From contig CANFKE010000013.1 in the NCBI GenBank assembly GCA_947447465.1, forward strand, positions 1 through 64,000: 64,000 nucleotides of DNA, in the 5' to 3' direction. Under the pieces are notes generated by a model. That model had not been told where the DNA came from. It was given only the letters and a program-made list of their open reading frames with translations, and ran no database searches. The position numbers and the translations under genes were made by a program. This document shows positions 51,569-60,635 of this stretch, piece by piece. This DNA comes from Chitinophagaceae bacterium. Lineage in GTDB: Bacteria > Bacteroidota > Bacteroidia > Chitinophagales > Chitinophagaceae. The stretch's first letter is position 1. Each line of letters opens with the position of its first letter.

Positions 51569-54500
51569 ATGAGCACAACAGCTACGGGTAAAGGGCTGCC
51601 GTTTCATCGGCATTACACACGCGATGGGGTCAATCCATTCGACATGTTCGAGTACGATTATCGTACCTCTGTCATTCGCAACCCTAATGGTGAAAAGGTC
51701 TTTGAAATGACCAATGTTGAAGTGCCTGCGCATTGGTCGCAGATAGCTACCGATATATTAGCGCAAAAATATTTCCGCAAAGCGGGAGTGCCATTGGCTG
51801 ACGGTACTACCGGTGGAGAAACTTCTATTAAACAAGTGGCTAACCGACTGGCTGATTGCTGGCGTGCGTGGGGCGAAAAATACAATTACTTTGCATCTGC
51901 TCAAGATGCACAGGTATTTTATGATGAGCTGGTATATAGCATACTAATGCAAAGCTGTGCGCCTAATTCACCGCAATGGTTCAATACCGGATTGTATAAT
52001 AGCTACGGCATAGAAGGCAAGCCGCAAGGGCATTATTATGTTGATCCGATAACCTGTGTGCTGGAGCGCTCAAAGAATGCATATGAAAGACCACAGCCAC
52101 ATGCCTGTTTCATTTTAAGTGTTGACGATGATCTGGTGAACGACGGCGGTATCATGGACTTGTGGGTAAGAGAAGCGCGTATTTTCAAATACGGATCAGG
52201 TGTAGGTACTAATTACTCTAACATTCGTGCTGAGGGGGAAAAGCTTAGTGGCGGTGGCACTTCAAGCGGATTGATGAGTTTCCTGAAGATCGGTGACCGG
52301 GCTGCAGGTGCGATCAAGAGTGGAGGAACTACACGCCGTGCGGCCAAGATGGTCTGTCTTGATCTAGATCATCCTGAGGTAATAGATTTCATAGACTGGA
52401 AAGTGCAGGAAGAAAAGAAAGTAGCAGCATTGATAGCGGCCGGTTATCCATCTGACTATGAAGGCGAAGCTTATAAAACAGTATCAGGTCAGAACTCTAA
52501 CAATTCGGTTCGAATACCTAATGGTTTCTTCCATAGTCTGGAAAACAATAGTGATTGGGAAATGACCGCCCGTAGTAATGGGAAGGTAATGAAGACCATT
52601 CCGGCAAAGGAGCTGTGGGAGAAAATTGCATATGCGGCCTGGCGTTGTGCCGACCCCGGCACACAATATGACACTACAATAAATGAGTGGCATACCTGCC
52701 CTGAGGGTGGTCATATCAGAGCGTCCAATCCTTGCTCGGAATATATGTTCCTGGATAATACTGCCTGTAATCTGGCATCATTGAATCTGCGACGTTTCTT
52801 CAATGAAGAGACAGGTCGTTTTGATGTGGCCGGTTTTGAATACATGACCAGATTGTGGACAGTAGTGCTGGAGATATCTGTACTCATGGCACAATTCCCA
52901 TCTCCTGAAGTGGCGCAACTCAGTTATGATTATCGTACGCTCGGGTTGGGTTATGCCAACCTGGGGTCTATGATGATGGTGAGTGGTATTGCATATGATA
53001 GTGAGGAAGGACGCGCGATAGCAGGTGCTATCACAGCAATAATGAATGGCGTAGCGTATAAGACATCGGCCGAAATGGCTGCAAGTTTGGGCACTTTTGC
53101 TCGCTACAATGAGAACAAAGATCACATGATGCGGGTAATGCGTAATCATCGTGCCGCTGCTTATGATGCTACTGATGCTTATGAAGGTCTGGAAATAAAA
53201 CCGGTAGGTATCAATGCCAAGTATTGCCCCGACTATCTGCTGAAGGCCGCCACAAAAGCATGGGATGATGCCGTGCAGATGGGAGAACAATATGGCTATC
53301 GTAATGCACAGGCAACGGTGATCGCTCCTACAGGTACAATAGGGTTGGTGATGGATTGTGATACTACAGGTGTGGAACCTGATTTTGCATTGGTGAAATT
53401 CAAGAAGTTATCGGGTGGTGGTTATTTTAAGATCATCAACCAGTCTATACCGGCTGCATTGAAGAAGCTGGGCTATACTGCCGAGGAAGCAGATGCCATA
53501 GTAAAGTATGCGAAAGGTCATGGTACATTTGCAGGTGCACCTTATATCAATCATCAGAGCCTTAGTGAGAAAGGCTTTATTTCGGAAGAAATAAAGAAGC
53601 TCGATCAGGCAGTAGAAAGTGCATTTGAGGCGGGGTTTGTTTTTAATGTCTATACCCTTGGTGAGAGTTGCTTACAGCGTTTAGGGTTTACTCCGGAACA
53701 ATATTATGCACCTGATTTCAGCTTGTTGCATGAGTTGGGCTTTACAGATGAGGAAATAGAGGCAGCCAATGATTATGCCTGCGGTACCATGATGATGGAG
53801 GGTGCACCATTGCTGAAGAAAGAACATTTATCGGTATTTGATTGTGCCAATAAGTGCGGTAAGAAAGGAGAGCGGTACATACATGCGCATGGTCACATCA
53901 GAATGATGGGTGCTGTGCAGCCGTTCATCAGCGGAGCCATTTCCAAGACCATCAATCTGCCCAACGAAGCATCTGTAGATGAGATCAAAGATTGTTATTT
54001 CTTAAGCTGGCAGCTGGGTCTGAAAGCCTGTGCGCTCTACCGCGACGGTTCTAAACTGAGCCAGCCGCTGAGCACCAAGAGTGATAGTAAAAAGAAAGAA
54101 AAGGAAGAAGTAAAAGATGACAATACTGCTCCGGTAGCAGAAGCACAGCAAATAGTGGACATGAGCTTGCTTACTGTAGAAGATCTGCTGGAAGAGGTAA
54201 ACAGGAGAGTGCAGGAGAGTCCGGATACGCAGTTGAAGCGTGAGCTGAGCCGGATAGTGGAACGTAAACAATTGCCTGCTAAAAGGAGAGGATATACCAT
54301 AAAGGGTAAAGTGGGTGGTCAGGCCATGTTCCTGAGGACAGGCGAATACGGAGATGGTACGCTCGGTGAGATCTTTATAGATATGGCCAAAGAAGGAGCT
54401 ACAATGCGCAGTATGCTGAATAGTTTTGCCATAGCCATTTCTGTAGGGCTGCAATATGGTGTGCCGCTGGAGGAGTATGTTGACAAGTTCATATTCTCCC

Positions 54501-54901
54501 GCTTTGAGCCTTCAGGTATCGTAGAACACCCGAATATCAAATCGGCAACTTCTGTGCTCGATTATATCTTCAGATTGCTGGCATATGAATATCTTGATAG
54601 GGATGATCTGGTGCATGTACAGGATCCAGACAAGAGACCTCATCACGAAGAAGTAGAGGCACAAAAACAGTATGAACTCTCTCAGGTACGCATCACACAA
54701 CCGGCATCCAATCTGGCTAAGCCCAAACCTGTAAGTGCCCCTGCTCCGGTGAGCCTGATGGCCCAGAATAGTGCTGATCTGAAAAAAATGATGGGTACCA
54801 GTGCTGATGCCCCGGCTTGTCGCCAGTGTGGTAATATCACTCTGCGCAATGGCACCTGCTATATGTGTCCTAATTGCGGTACTACCACCGGTTGCAGCTA
54901 A
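51569..54901 (+). CDS. nrdJ: Adenosylcobalamin-dependent ribonucleotide reductase (class II)
   Basis: A 1110-residue B12-dependent reductase that makes deoxyribonucleotides without oxygen. Markers: LPFHRHYTRDGVNPFD, the N-terminal PNSPQWFNTGLYNSYG, ACFILSVDDDLVNDGGI, KYGSGVGTNYSNIRA, the finger-loop SNPCSEYMFLDNTACNLASLNL, and ATVIAPTGTIGLVMDCDTTG. A Lys/Glu-rich linker precedes a late NrdJ-specific region and a C-terminal zinc-ribbon-like tail (CRQCGN, CYMCPNCGTTTGCS) with the redox cysteines. Full length. No cobalamin riboswitch is visible upstream; a DnaA box is. Confidence 0.95.
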   Translation: MSTTATGKGLPFHRHYTRDGVNPFDMFEYDYRTSVIRNPNGEKVFEMTNVEVPAHWSQIATDILAQKYFRKAGVPLADGTTGGETSIKQVANRLADCWRAWGEKYNYFASAQDAQVFYDELVYSILMQSCAPNSPQWFNTGLYNSYGIEGKPQGHYYVDPITCVLERSKNAYERPQPHACFILSVDDDLVNDGGIMDLWVREARIFKYGSGVGTNYSNIRAEGEKLSGGGTSSGLMSFLKIGDRAAGAIKSGGTTRRAAKMVCLDLDHPEVIDFIDWKVQEEKKVAALIAAGYPSDYEGEAYKTVSGQNSNNSVRIPNGFFHSLENNSDWEMTARSNGKVMKTIPAKELWEKIAYAAWRCADPGTQYDTTINEWHTCPEGGHIRASNPCSEYMFLDNTACNLASLNLRRFFNEETGRFDVAGFEYMTRLWTVVLEISVLMAQFPSPEVAQLSYDYRTLGLGYANLGSMMMVSGIAYDSEEGRAIAGAITAIMNGVAYKTSAEMAASLGTFARYNENKDHMMRVMRNHRAAAYDATDAYEGLEIKPVGINAKYCPDYLLKAATKAWDDAVQMGEQYGYRNAQATVIAPTGTIGLVMDCDTTGVEPDFALVKFKKLSGGGYFKIINQSIPAALKKLGYTAEEADAIVKYAKGHGTFAGAPYINHQSLSEKGFISEEIKKLDQAVESAFEAGFVFNVYTLGESCLQRLGFTPEQYYAPDFSLLHELGFTDEEIEAANDYACGTMMMEGAPLLKKEHLSVFDCANKCGKKGERYIHAHGHIRMMGAVQPFISGAISKTINLPNEASVDEIKDCYFLSWQLGLKACALYRDGSKLSQPLSTKSDSKKKEKEEVKDDNTAPVAEAQQIVDMSLLTVEDLLEEVNRRVQESPDTQLKRELSRIVERKQLPAKRRGYTIKGKVGGQAMFLRTGEYGDGTLGEIFIDMAKEGATMRSMLNSFAIAISVGLQYGVPLEEYVDKFIFSRFEPSGIVEHPNIKSATSVLDYIFRLLAYEYLDRDDLVHVQDPDKRPHHEEVEAQKQYELSQVRITQPASNLAKPKPVSAPAPVSLMAQNSADLKKMMGTSADAPACRQCGNITLRNGTCYMCPNCGTTTGCS

Positions 54902-54917
54902 TCATCTGTATCACATT

Positions 54918-54955
54918 ATACAAAAGAAGCCACCGACAGGTGGCTTCTTTTGTAT
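54918..54955. terminator. Terminator of nrdJ (bidirectional)
   Basis: A perfect 17-bp inverted repeat (ATACAAAAGAAGCCACC with its complement, loop GACA) ends in TTTTGTAT on the plus strand. Confidence 0.9.
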
Positions 54956-54985
54956 ATCCATGAAGTAGTTATAAATATTGAGAAG

Positions 54986-55540
54986 TTATTTCTTAGGTGT
55001 GAGCAAAGAGTAAATTGCTGAGTCCAGAAATCGTCCGTTGTAATAGTAGTTCTCTCTAAAGTGCGCTTCTTTCACAAATCCTGCACGTTCCAGCAATCTC
55101 TGTGAAGACATATTACCCGGGTTTATGTTCGCTTCGATAGAATGTAATTCCATTTCATAAAAGCCATAATGTATCACCGACTGCAAGGCTTCCTGCATGA
55201 TGCCTTTGCCCTGATGGTCGGGGTGCAGGACGTAGCCTATTTCTGCCCGGTAGTTGGGTCTGTCCAGCCGCCACAAGGCTATGTTGCCTATCATTTTTTC
55301 TGTTCCCTTCGGCACTATGTTCCATGATATCCCTGTATTGTTTACCCGGTTATCAATTAATGTTTGAATGAATGTTTTGGCTTCCTCTATGGATTCCGCA
55401 GGATCTCTGTCCACATATTTGATGACATCGGCATCAGATCTTAGGTAGAAAACTTCTTGAGCATCATCCATTGTCGCCTCTCTCAGTATCAGGCGTTCTG
55501 TGACCAGTGTAGGGAATGGTGTAAAATTTACTTCAAGCAT
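54986..55540 (-). CDS. GNAT acetyltransferase, RimJ/RimL type
   Basis: A 184-residue N-acetyltransferase. Features: TERLILREATMDDAQEVF at the start, IGNIALWRLDRPNYRAEIGYVLHPDHQGKGIMQEAL with the acetyl-CoA loop QGKGIM, and EANINPGNMSSQRLLERAGFVKEAHFRENYYYNGRFLDSAIYSLL. These are the marks of the ribosomal-protein/other-protein alanine acetyltransferase group. Substrate unknown. It faces nrdJ (convergent) across the terminator. Confidence 0.9.
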   Translation of the reverse strand: MLEVNFTPFPTLVTERLILREATMDDAQEVFYLRSDADVIKYVDRDPAESIEEAKTFIQTLIDNRVNNTGISWNIVPKGTEKMIGNIALWRLDRPNYRAEIGYVLHPDHQGKGIMQEALQSVIHYGFYEMELHSIEANINPGNMSSQRLLERAGFVKEAHFRENYYYNGRFLDSAIYSLLTPKK

Positions 55541-55644
55541 TTTATTCTCATTTACAGGTAATGTGAATTTTCAAAGATATAATTTTCTATCGTTGTCATA
55601 TTTAGTAATATTAGGTTGGTTTAATACGCTGAATATCAATTTCT

Positions 55645-56823
55645 ATGTTGCGCAAAATATCATTGTGTCTGATACTCTTCATGCTTGTTGCTATTGCAGG
55701 ATGCAAAAAGAAGGTTCCCCAAAATGCATTGAAGGGCTATTGGTGTAAGCGTTATACCGGTACCATTGCAGGTCAGCCGGTAGTGGTCAGCATTTTCTGC
55801 GATGGTGATAATACTGCTAGAGGTACTTATTATTACGTCAATAAAAGCGAGATACTTTACTTGTCTCTGAGCAATGACTCTGCTAATGCCGGGCATGTAC
55901 TTGTTGAAGAATCCTTAATTACGGATAGAGAAAGTGAAATAGAGTCTGTTGATGAAGATAGTGAGATGACCAACTTCTGGGATGTGGTGTTCGATGCTGA
56001 TAGTGTTTCTGGAAAATTTCATAAAGATAAAGGTGCTCCGGTTTATGAGATCAGTCTGCATGAAGATTATGCAGGTGCATATCCTTTTAGTTATGCTCGC
56101 TTTGATGATTCTGTTTCTATAAAGAATGGTAAATGGGGTGGTGATGCTATGGGGTCATGTTTAGGTATTATTCCTGCTGCTGAAGTAAACAAAGAGGATG
56201 CAGCATTTATAACAGATGGTATCCGTAGGTTACTCAGCTTTGGCGATACCGGCAGAATGGCTGCACAGAAAGCAGGTGGTAAGGATTACCAGAAGGCATT
56301 TGTACATGAATATCTGGAAGGGTTCAAGAGAGATATAAAGGAGTGGCAGGATGATAGCCTTGCACCTGAGCCTATGGGGCGGTATGAGCAGTTCGCCGAT
56401 ATTATTCCGTTGTATAACAGTAATGGGATACTTGTTATAGGCAATCAGTGGTACGACTATTCAGGTGGTGCGCATGGTAATCATGGATCGTCATATGTGA
56501 ATATGGATGTCAAAGCGAAAAAAATATGGCAACTGGCAGATATTATACAAATAGACAGTGTCGCTATCAGCAGGCTGCTGATAGCGGAAGCAAGGGCGAA
56601 ATTCAAGATGAAGGCTGATGCACCAATTGAAGATGTCTTTTTTGCAAAGTCGATTCCGGCAAATAATAATTTCATAGTAGGCGACAGAGGACTGACGTTC
56701 TGCTACAATCCGTATGATATTGCCAGCTATGCAGATGGGGAGATAATGCTCTTCGTTCCCTATAATAAAATGAAGTCCTTGATAAGGCCTGAGTTCATAA
56801 CCAGAATGGGCTTGAAGCTATGA
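55645..56823 (+). CDS. DUF3298-type lipoprotein
   Basis: A 392-residue protein with a lipoprotein signal (LCLILFMLVAIAGC, Cys20) and a C-terminal DUF3298/RsiV-like domain: QWYDYSGGAHGNHGSSYVNMDVKAKKIWQLADII, FVVGDRGLTFCYNPYDIASYADG-type stretch, and VPYNKMKSLI. RsiV-like domains bind lysozyme or peptidoglycan ligands in Firmicutes; in Bacteroidota the role is unknown. The last 29 nt overlap the 3' end of dtd on the other strand. Confidence 0.82.
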   Translation: MLRKISLCLILFMLVAIAGCKKKVPQNALKGYWCKRYTGTIAGQPVVVSIFCDGDNTARGTYYYVNKSEILYLSLSNDSANAGHVLVEESLITDRESEIESVDEDSEMTNFWDVVFDADSVSGKFHKDKGAPVYEISLHEDYAGAYPFSYARFDDSVSIKNGKWGGDAMGSCLGIIPAAEVNKEDAAFITDGIRRLLSFGDTGRMAAQKAGGKDYQKAFVHEYLEGFKRDIKEWQDDSLAPEPMGRYEQFADIIPLYNSNGILVIGNQWYDYSGGAHGNHGSSYVNMDVKAKKIWQLADIIQIDSVAISRLLIAEARAKFKMKADAPIEDVFFAKSIPANNNFIVGDRGLTFCYNPYDIASYADGEIMLFVPYNKMKSLIRPEFITRMGLKL

Positions 56824-57286
56824 GTTGGCGGGCTTTATCCCTGTTCTTACTATCCATAATGATAGTTACAGGCCCGTCATTGATCAATGCCACTTTCATA
56901 TCTGCTCCAAATATTCCCGTGGCTACGGGCTTGCCGGTTTTTTCTGTCAGGCACTTGGTGAAAAACTCATATAATGGAATAGCTTGCTCAGGTCTGGCTG
57001 CTTTAATGAATGAAGGCCTGTTGCCTTTTTTATATTGAGCATGAAGGGTGAACTGGCTGATAAGTAATATATCGCCATCTGCACTTATTATATCCTTGTT
57101 CATCATGCCGGCTTCATCTGCAAACACACGCAATAAGGCAATTTTGCCGCACAGCCATTCAGCATCCTCCTGTGTGTCTGCTGTTTCAATACCCAGCAGT
57201 ATCATAAAACCATGTTGTATGGCTGCTTTTATTGTGCTATCTATAGTTACACTGGCCTGACTTACTCGTTGTATCACTACTCTCAT
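56795..57286 (-). CDS. dtd: D-aminoacyl-tRNA deacylase
   Basis: A 163-residue enzyme that removes D-amino acids mischarged on tRNA. Signatures are complete: MRVVIQRVSQASVTI, GFMILLGIETADTQEDA, LLISQFTLHAQYKKGNRPSF (SQxTL motif), and GPVTIIMDS preceded by the key NDGPVT. The ATG at 57286 gives the family start; an upstream ATG adds three residues. It overlaps the DUF3298 gene by 29 nt at the 3' ends. Confidence 0.95.
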   Translation of the reverse strand: MRVVIQRVSQASVTIDSTIKAAIQHGFMILLGIETADTQEDAEWLCGKIALLRVFADEAGMMNKDIISADGDILLISQFTLHAQYKKGNRPSFIKAARPEQAIPLYEFFTKCLTEKTGKPVATGIFGADMKVALINDGPVTIIMDSKNRDKARQLIASSPFWL

Positions 57287-57377
57287 AGGGTACAAATGTG
57301 AAGATTTATTATTAAACAGGCAATACTGATATTGATTTTCAAATTAGCCAGATGGCTTACTTATCAAAATATCGTCC

Positions 57378-57385
57378 TAATTTTG
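57378..57385 (+). promoter_or_regulatory. -7 element of gldC
   Basis: TAATTTTG matches TAnnTTTG and ends 20 bp before the ATG at 57406. Confidence 0.5.
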
Positions 57386-57405
57386 CCCACTTAAAATAAG
57401 ATATT

Positions 57406-57750
57406 ATGACTTCTAATATAAACATAGAGATCACACTGGCAGAAGATAAAATGCCTGAGCACATTCAATGGACAGCGCCTGATGGTGGTGTTTCTGAACC
57501 GCAGAAAGCAAAAGCATTCCTGCTGGGCTTGTGGGATGGAGAAGCAAAAGAAGCTTTGCGTATAGACCTCTGGACCTCTAAGATGATGGTAGATGAAATG
57601 AACGATTTCTACTTCCAGACCCTTTTTGCAATGGCCGATACCTATGCACGCGCTACAAAAAATGGTGAACTGGCAAAGGAAATGAAAGATTTTGCAAAAG
57701 AATTTCTGAAGAAGGCTTCAGATGCTATGGCAGCGTCTGAGAATAAATAA
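57406..57750 (+). CDS. gldC: Gliding motility protein GldC
   Basis: A 114-residue cytoplasmic protein matching GldC, a helper of the gliding/T9SS apparatus in Bacteroidota: INIEITLAEDKMPEHIQWTAPDGG, AKAFLLGLWDGEAKEALRIDLWTSKMMVDEMN and FYFQTLFAMADTYARATKNGE. GldC deletion weakens but does not abolish gliding in Flavobacterium. It is transcribed alone here and is common in non-gliding relatives, so gliding is not implied. Confidence 0.93.
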   Translation: MTSNINIEITLAEDKMPEHIQWTAPDGGVSEPQKAKAFLLGLWDGEAKEALRIDLWTSKMMVDEMNDFYFQTLFAMADTYARATKNGELAKEMKDFAKEFLKKASDAMAASENK

Positions 57751-57766
57751 CTTGACTACTGCATAA

Positions 57767-57816
57767 AAAAATGTCGCCGGAAAGATGTCAGATATCTTCC
57801 GGCGACATTGTTATTT
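57767..57816. terminator. Bidirectional terminator after gldC
   Basis: An ATGTCGCCGGAAAGAT / ATCTTCCGGCGACAT stem (15 bp, one bulged A) sits between an A run on the left and TTATTTTA on the right, serving gldC and the convergent NMO gene. Confidence 0.88.
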
Positions 57817-57830
57817 TATGTCAATTCACA

Positions 57831-58811
57831 TCAGTAGCCAAACGGATTGGCACTTGCGATCTTGAACGCTCCCCATATTTCCGAAACCACTTCTGCAGCA
57901 GGTTTTATTTCTTTAATAATGCTGCTCACCTGCCCTATTTCCAATTCCCCTTCAGTCATGTCGCCTTCAAACATGCCTTTTTTGGCTCTCCCGCGACCTA
58001 ACAGTTCTTGCAGTATTTCTGTATCTGCTCCGCCGGTCTCCGCCGCAATTACCTTATTGGCAAAATCATTTTTGATCAGTCTTACAGGTGTAAGCTTCTT
58101 TAAGGAGAGCACTGTATCGCCTTCGTTAGCTGATAAGATAGCTTGTTTAAAGGCCATGTGACTTGAAGCCTCAGGCGTACATACAAAACGACTGCCTATC
58201 TGTACTCCTTCAGCGCCCAATGCCATTACGGCTAACATTCCTCTTCCGGTACCTATACCACCCGCAGCGATCAATGGAATATTAATTGCCTCACGAACAG
58301 CAGGTATGAGGCAAAGTGTTGTGGTCTCTTCGCGACCATTATGTCCACCCGCTTCAAAGCCCTCGGCAACTACGGCATCAACGCCTGCATCTTCACATTT
58401 TTTAGCAAATTTGGCGCTGGACACCACATGCACTACTATGATCCCATGTTCCTTCAGTTTAGCGGTCCAGGTTTTTGGGTTGCCTGCTGAAGTAAAAACT
58501 ATAGGCACTTTTTCTTCTATTATCGTAGCTACATGGGTTTCAATGTCAGGATATAATAACGGCAGATTTACCGCGAATGGTTTATCAGATGCCTTCTTAT
58601 ATTGCTGTATGTGCTCCATAAGAATGTGTGGATACATACTGCCTGCACCAATGATGCCCAACCCACCTGCATTGCTGACTGCAGATGCCAGTTTCCAGCC
58701 GGAAGCCCAGATCATACCTGCCTGAATAATTGGGTATTGAATACCGAACAATCGGGTGATCCGATTATCGAAACCGTTGCCATCTTCTGTAAATTTTCCC
58801 TGAAATATCAT
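57831..58811 (-). CDS. Nitronate monooxygenase (NPD family)
   Basis: A 326-residue FMN TIM-barrel of the 2-nitropropane dioxygenase/nitronate monooxygenase family, related to FabK enoyl reductase. Motifs: FGIQYPIIQAGMIWASG, VSNAGGLGIIGAGSM, KPFAVNLPLL, VVAEGFEAGGHNGREETTT, IPLIAAGGIGTGRGMLAVMALGAEGVQIGSRF. It oxidises nitronates or related toxins such as propionate-3-nitronate; a FabK-like role is less likely from the loop sequence. Alone on the minus strand, 32 nt from the M16 peptidase stop. Confidence 0.88.
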   Translation of the reverse strand: MIFQGKFTEDGNGFDNRITRLFGIQYPIIQAGMIWASGWKLASAVSNAGGLGIIGAGSMYPHILMEHIQQYKKASDKPFAVNLPLLYPDIETHVATIIEEKVPIVFTSAGNPKTWTAKLKEHGIIVVHVVSSAKFAKKCEDAGVDAVVAEGFEAGGHNGREETTTLCLIPAVREAINIPLIAAGGIGTGRGMLAVMALGAEGVQIGSRFVCTPEASSHMAFKQAILSANEGDTVLSLKKLTPVRLIKNDFANKVIAAETGGADTEILQELLGRGRAKKGMFEGDMTEGELEIGQVSSIIKEIKPAAEVVSEIWGAFKIASANPFGY

Positions 58812-58843
58812 GGAATGATCAGCTGTTTATTTCGTTAATGATA

Positions 58844-60103
58844 TTATGCGGTTACGGCCTGTTTTTTCAGGTAGAACATAGTGTTGCAATTGCCTTCCCT
58901 GAATATTTCTTTGGCTGTTGTCTGTAGAAATTCAGCTGTTACTGCATTATAATGATCCCATTCTTTATTGATCATCTCCGCATCTCCCAGCAATTCATAG
59001 AATGCAAGATTGTTGGCCCGGTTGAGCAAGGTCATGTCTTCGAATGAGATCATGGCCTCTATCTTGTTCTTCGCTTTTTGCAGTTCAGCTTCAGTGATGC
59101 CTTCAGCTACCAATAATGCAATTTCTTTTTCTACTGCTTCATTGGCCGCCTCAATTGTTTTGCCTTCGCGGATCTTGCCTTCTATCACTACCAATCCCGG
59201 ATCCAGACTGCCGGTGTGATAGCAGTTGATGTTACTGAACAACTGTTGTTCCTTGACCAATCTTTGATATAGTCTTGATGAAAAACCGCTGCCCATGACT
59301 TCCGTTATCAGATCGGTAGCATAATATGGATCGGTAAGTCTGCCGGTCATATGCCAGGCCTTATACAAGGCATCAAGCGGCACATCTGCATGTACTGTTT
59401 TGGTTCTGGCTACTTCTTGCTTTGGTTCAGCTACTATATTGCGGGTATATTTCTCTCCTGCGGGAATATCTCCGAACCATTTTTGTGATAGCTCACGCAC
59501 CTGCTCTGTAGTCACATTGCCGGCCACACACATAACTGCATTCTGCGGACGATAGTGTTTAAAAAAGAAGGCTTTTACATCTGTAAGTTCAGCAGTCTCA
59601 ATTTGTTCCAGATTTTTACCTATGGTCGGCCATTGGTAAGGGTGGGTAGTGTATGCCAGCGAGCGTAACTGATGCCACGCGTCGCCATAAGGCTTATTCA
59701 GATAATGTTCTTTAAATTCTTCTGATACTACTTTGCGCTGCACATCAAGGCTCTTTTCGCTGAATGCCAGCGATAGCATCCGGTCACTCTCCAGCCAGAA
59801 AGCAGTTTCCATATTTTTGAGTGGCAGTTGTATGTAGTAATTTGTTATGTCATTGGTGGTATAAGCATTATTCTCACCTCCGGCCATTTGCAAGGGTTCA
59901 TCGTATTCAGGGATATTCACGCTGCCGCCAAACATAAGGTGTTCAAACAAATGTGCAAATCCCGTTCGGGCTGCTTCCTCATCACGCGCTCCCACATCAA
60001 ACAATATATTCATAGCCACCATTGGGGTAGCAGTATCTTTATGTACTATAACTCTGAGCCCGTTATCCAGAGTAAATTTCTCAAATTGAAGCATATTATT
60101 CAT
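58844..60103 (-). CDS. M16 family zinc peptidase
   Basis: A 419-residue insulinase-family metallopeptidase without signal peptide. The inverted zinc motif is His51-x-x-Glu54-His55 (GFAHLFEHLMFGGS); the opening TLDNGLRVIVHKD and the ENNAYTTNDITNYYIQLP strand fit M16B. The C-terminal domain (YYATDLITEVMGSGFSSRLYQRLVKEQQLF, EAMISFEDMTLLNRANNLAFYE) is the usual inactive half, so the enzyme resembles PqqL/PMPB-type processing peptidases. It is divergent from the metal-uptake operon, 134 nt away. Confidence 0.93.
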   Translation of the reverse strand: MNNMLQFEKFTLDNGLRVIVHKDTATPMVAMNILFDVGARDEEAARTGFAHLFEHLMFGGSVNIPEYDEPLQMAGGENNAYTTNDITNYYIQLPLKNMETAFWLESDRMLSLAFSEKSLDVQRKVVSEEFKEHYLNKPYGDAWHQLRSLAYTTHPYQWPTIGKNLEQIETAELTDVKAFFFKHYRPQNAVMCVAGNVTTEQVRELSQKWFGDIPAGEKYTRNIVAEPKQEVARTKTVHADVPLDALYKAWHMTGRLTDPYYATDLITEVMGSGFSSRLYQRLVKEQQLFSNINCYHTGSLDPGLVVIEGKIREGKTIEAANEAVEKEIALLVAEGITEAELQKAKNKIEAMISFEDMTLLNRANNLAFYELLGDAEMINKEWDHYNAVTAEFLQTTAKEIFREGNCNTMFYLKKQAVTA

Positions 60104-60213
60104 TTAGAACATGCCAAAGTTAACAGAAAATATACCTAAAAGGTTTGGGTCATTTAAATGTTATCATTGTGTATAACAATGCTATAGCCCTAATTCGGCA
60201 TGGTTATTGTTTG

Positions 60214-60221
60214 TAATTTTG
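60214..60221 (+). promoter_or_regulatory. -7 element of the metal-uptake operon
   Basis: TAATTTTG matches TAnnTTTG and ends 16 bp before the TTG at 60238, supporting that start. No clear -33 TTTG. Confidence 0.5.
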
Positions 60222-60237
60222 TACAAATTATACCTGA

Positions 60238-60573
60238 TTGAGAAAATTGCTGACAAAAATGGGAATGAGCTTGATGCTCATAGTGTTCCTGGTGGGTTCT
60301 ACACCCCCGGAATACATCCATGATATGTTTGCACACCATCAGGATGAGATAGATTCGCCTATAGTGAAGGGGCAGGCTGTAATGACGCCTGAACACCATC
60401 ACTGTTCATTTCTCGGGTTCGAATTTGCACCTTTTGTATCCACAGAGCCTGATTTTTTGATATTTGAACATATCACCCACGAAAATTCATGGCGCGAATC
60501 TTTTTATTATTACAATTATTCGAATGATCACAAAGCAGTATCTCTGCGTGGCCCGCCTGTAATTCAGGTATAA
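60238..60573 (+). CDS. Small His-rich exported protein
   Basis: A 111-residue protein starting at TTG; the charged MRKLLTK segment is needed to complete the signal peptide (LLTKMGMSLMLIVFLVGS), and the promoter ends 16 bp earlier. The mature part carries metal-like clusters, HDMFAHHQDE and PEHHHCSFLG, and ends in HKAVSLRGPPVIQV. Bacteroidota often encode such small proteins just before TonB receptors, where they may bind zinc, copper or another metal; function unproven. A start at the ATG at 60259 would remove the N-terminal charges. Confidence 0.65.
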   Translation: MRKLLTKMGMSLMLIVFLVGSTPPEYIHDMFAHHQDEIDSPIVKGQAVMTPEHHHCSFLGFEFAPFVSTEPDFLIFEHITHENSWRESFYYYNYSNDHKAVSLRGPPVIQV

Positions 60574-60635
60574 ATTGATCCTCAAGCCGGTTCTCTCCGG
60601 AAATATCTTATACAAATTTCGCTAATTACAAGATC

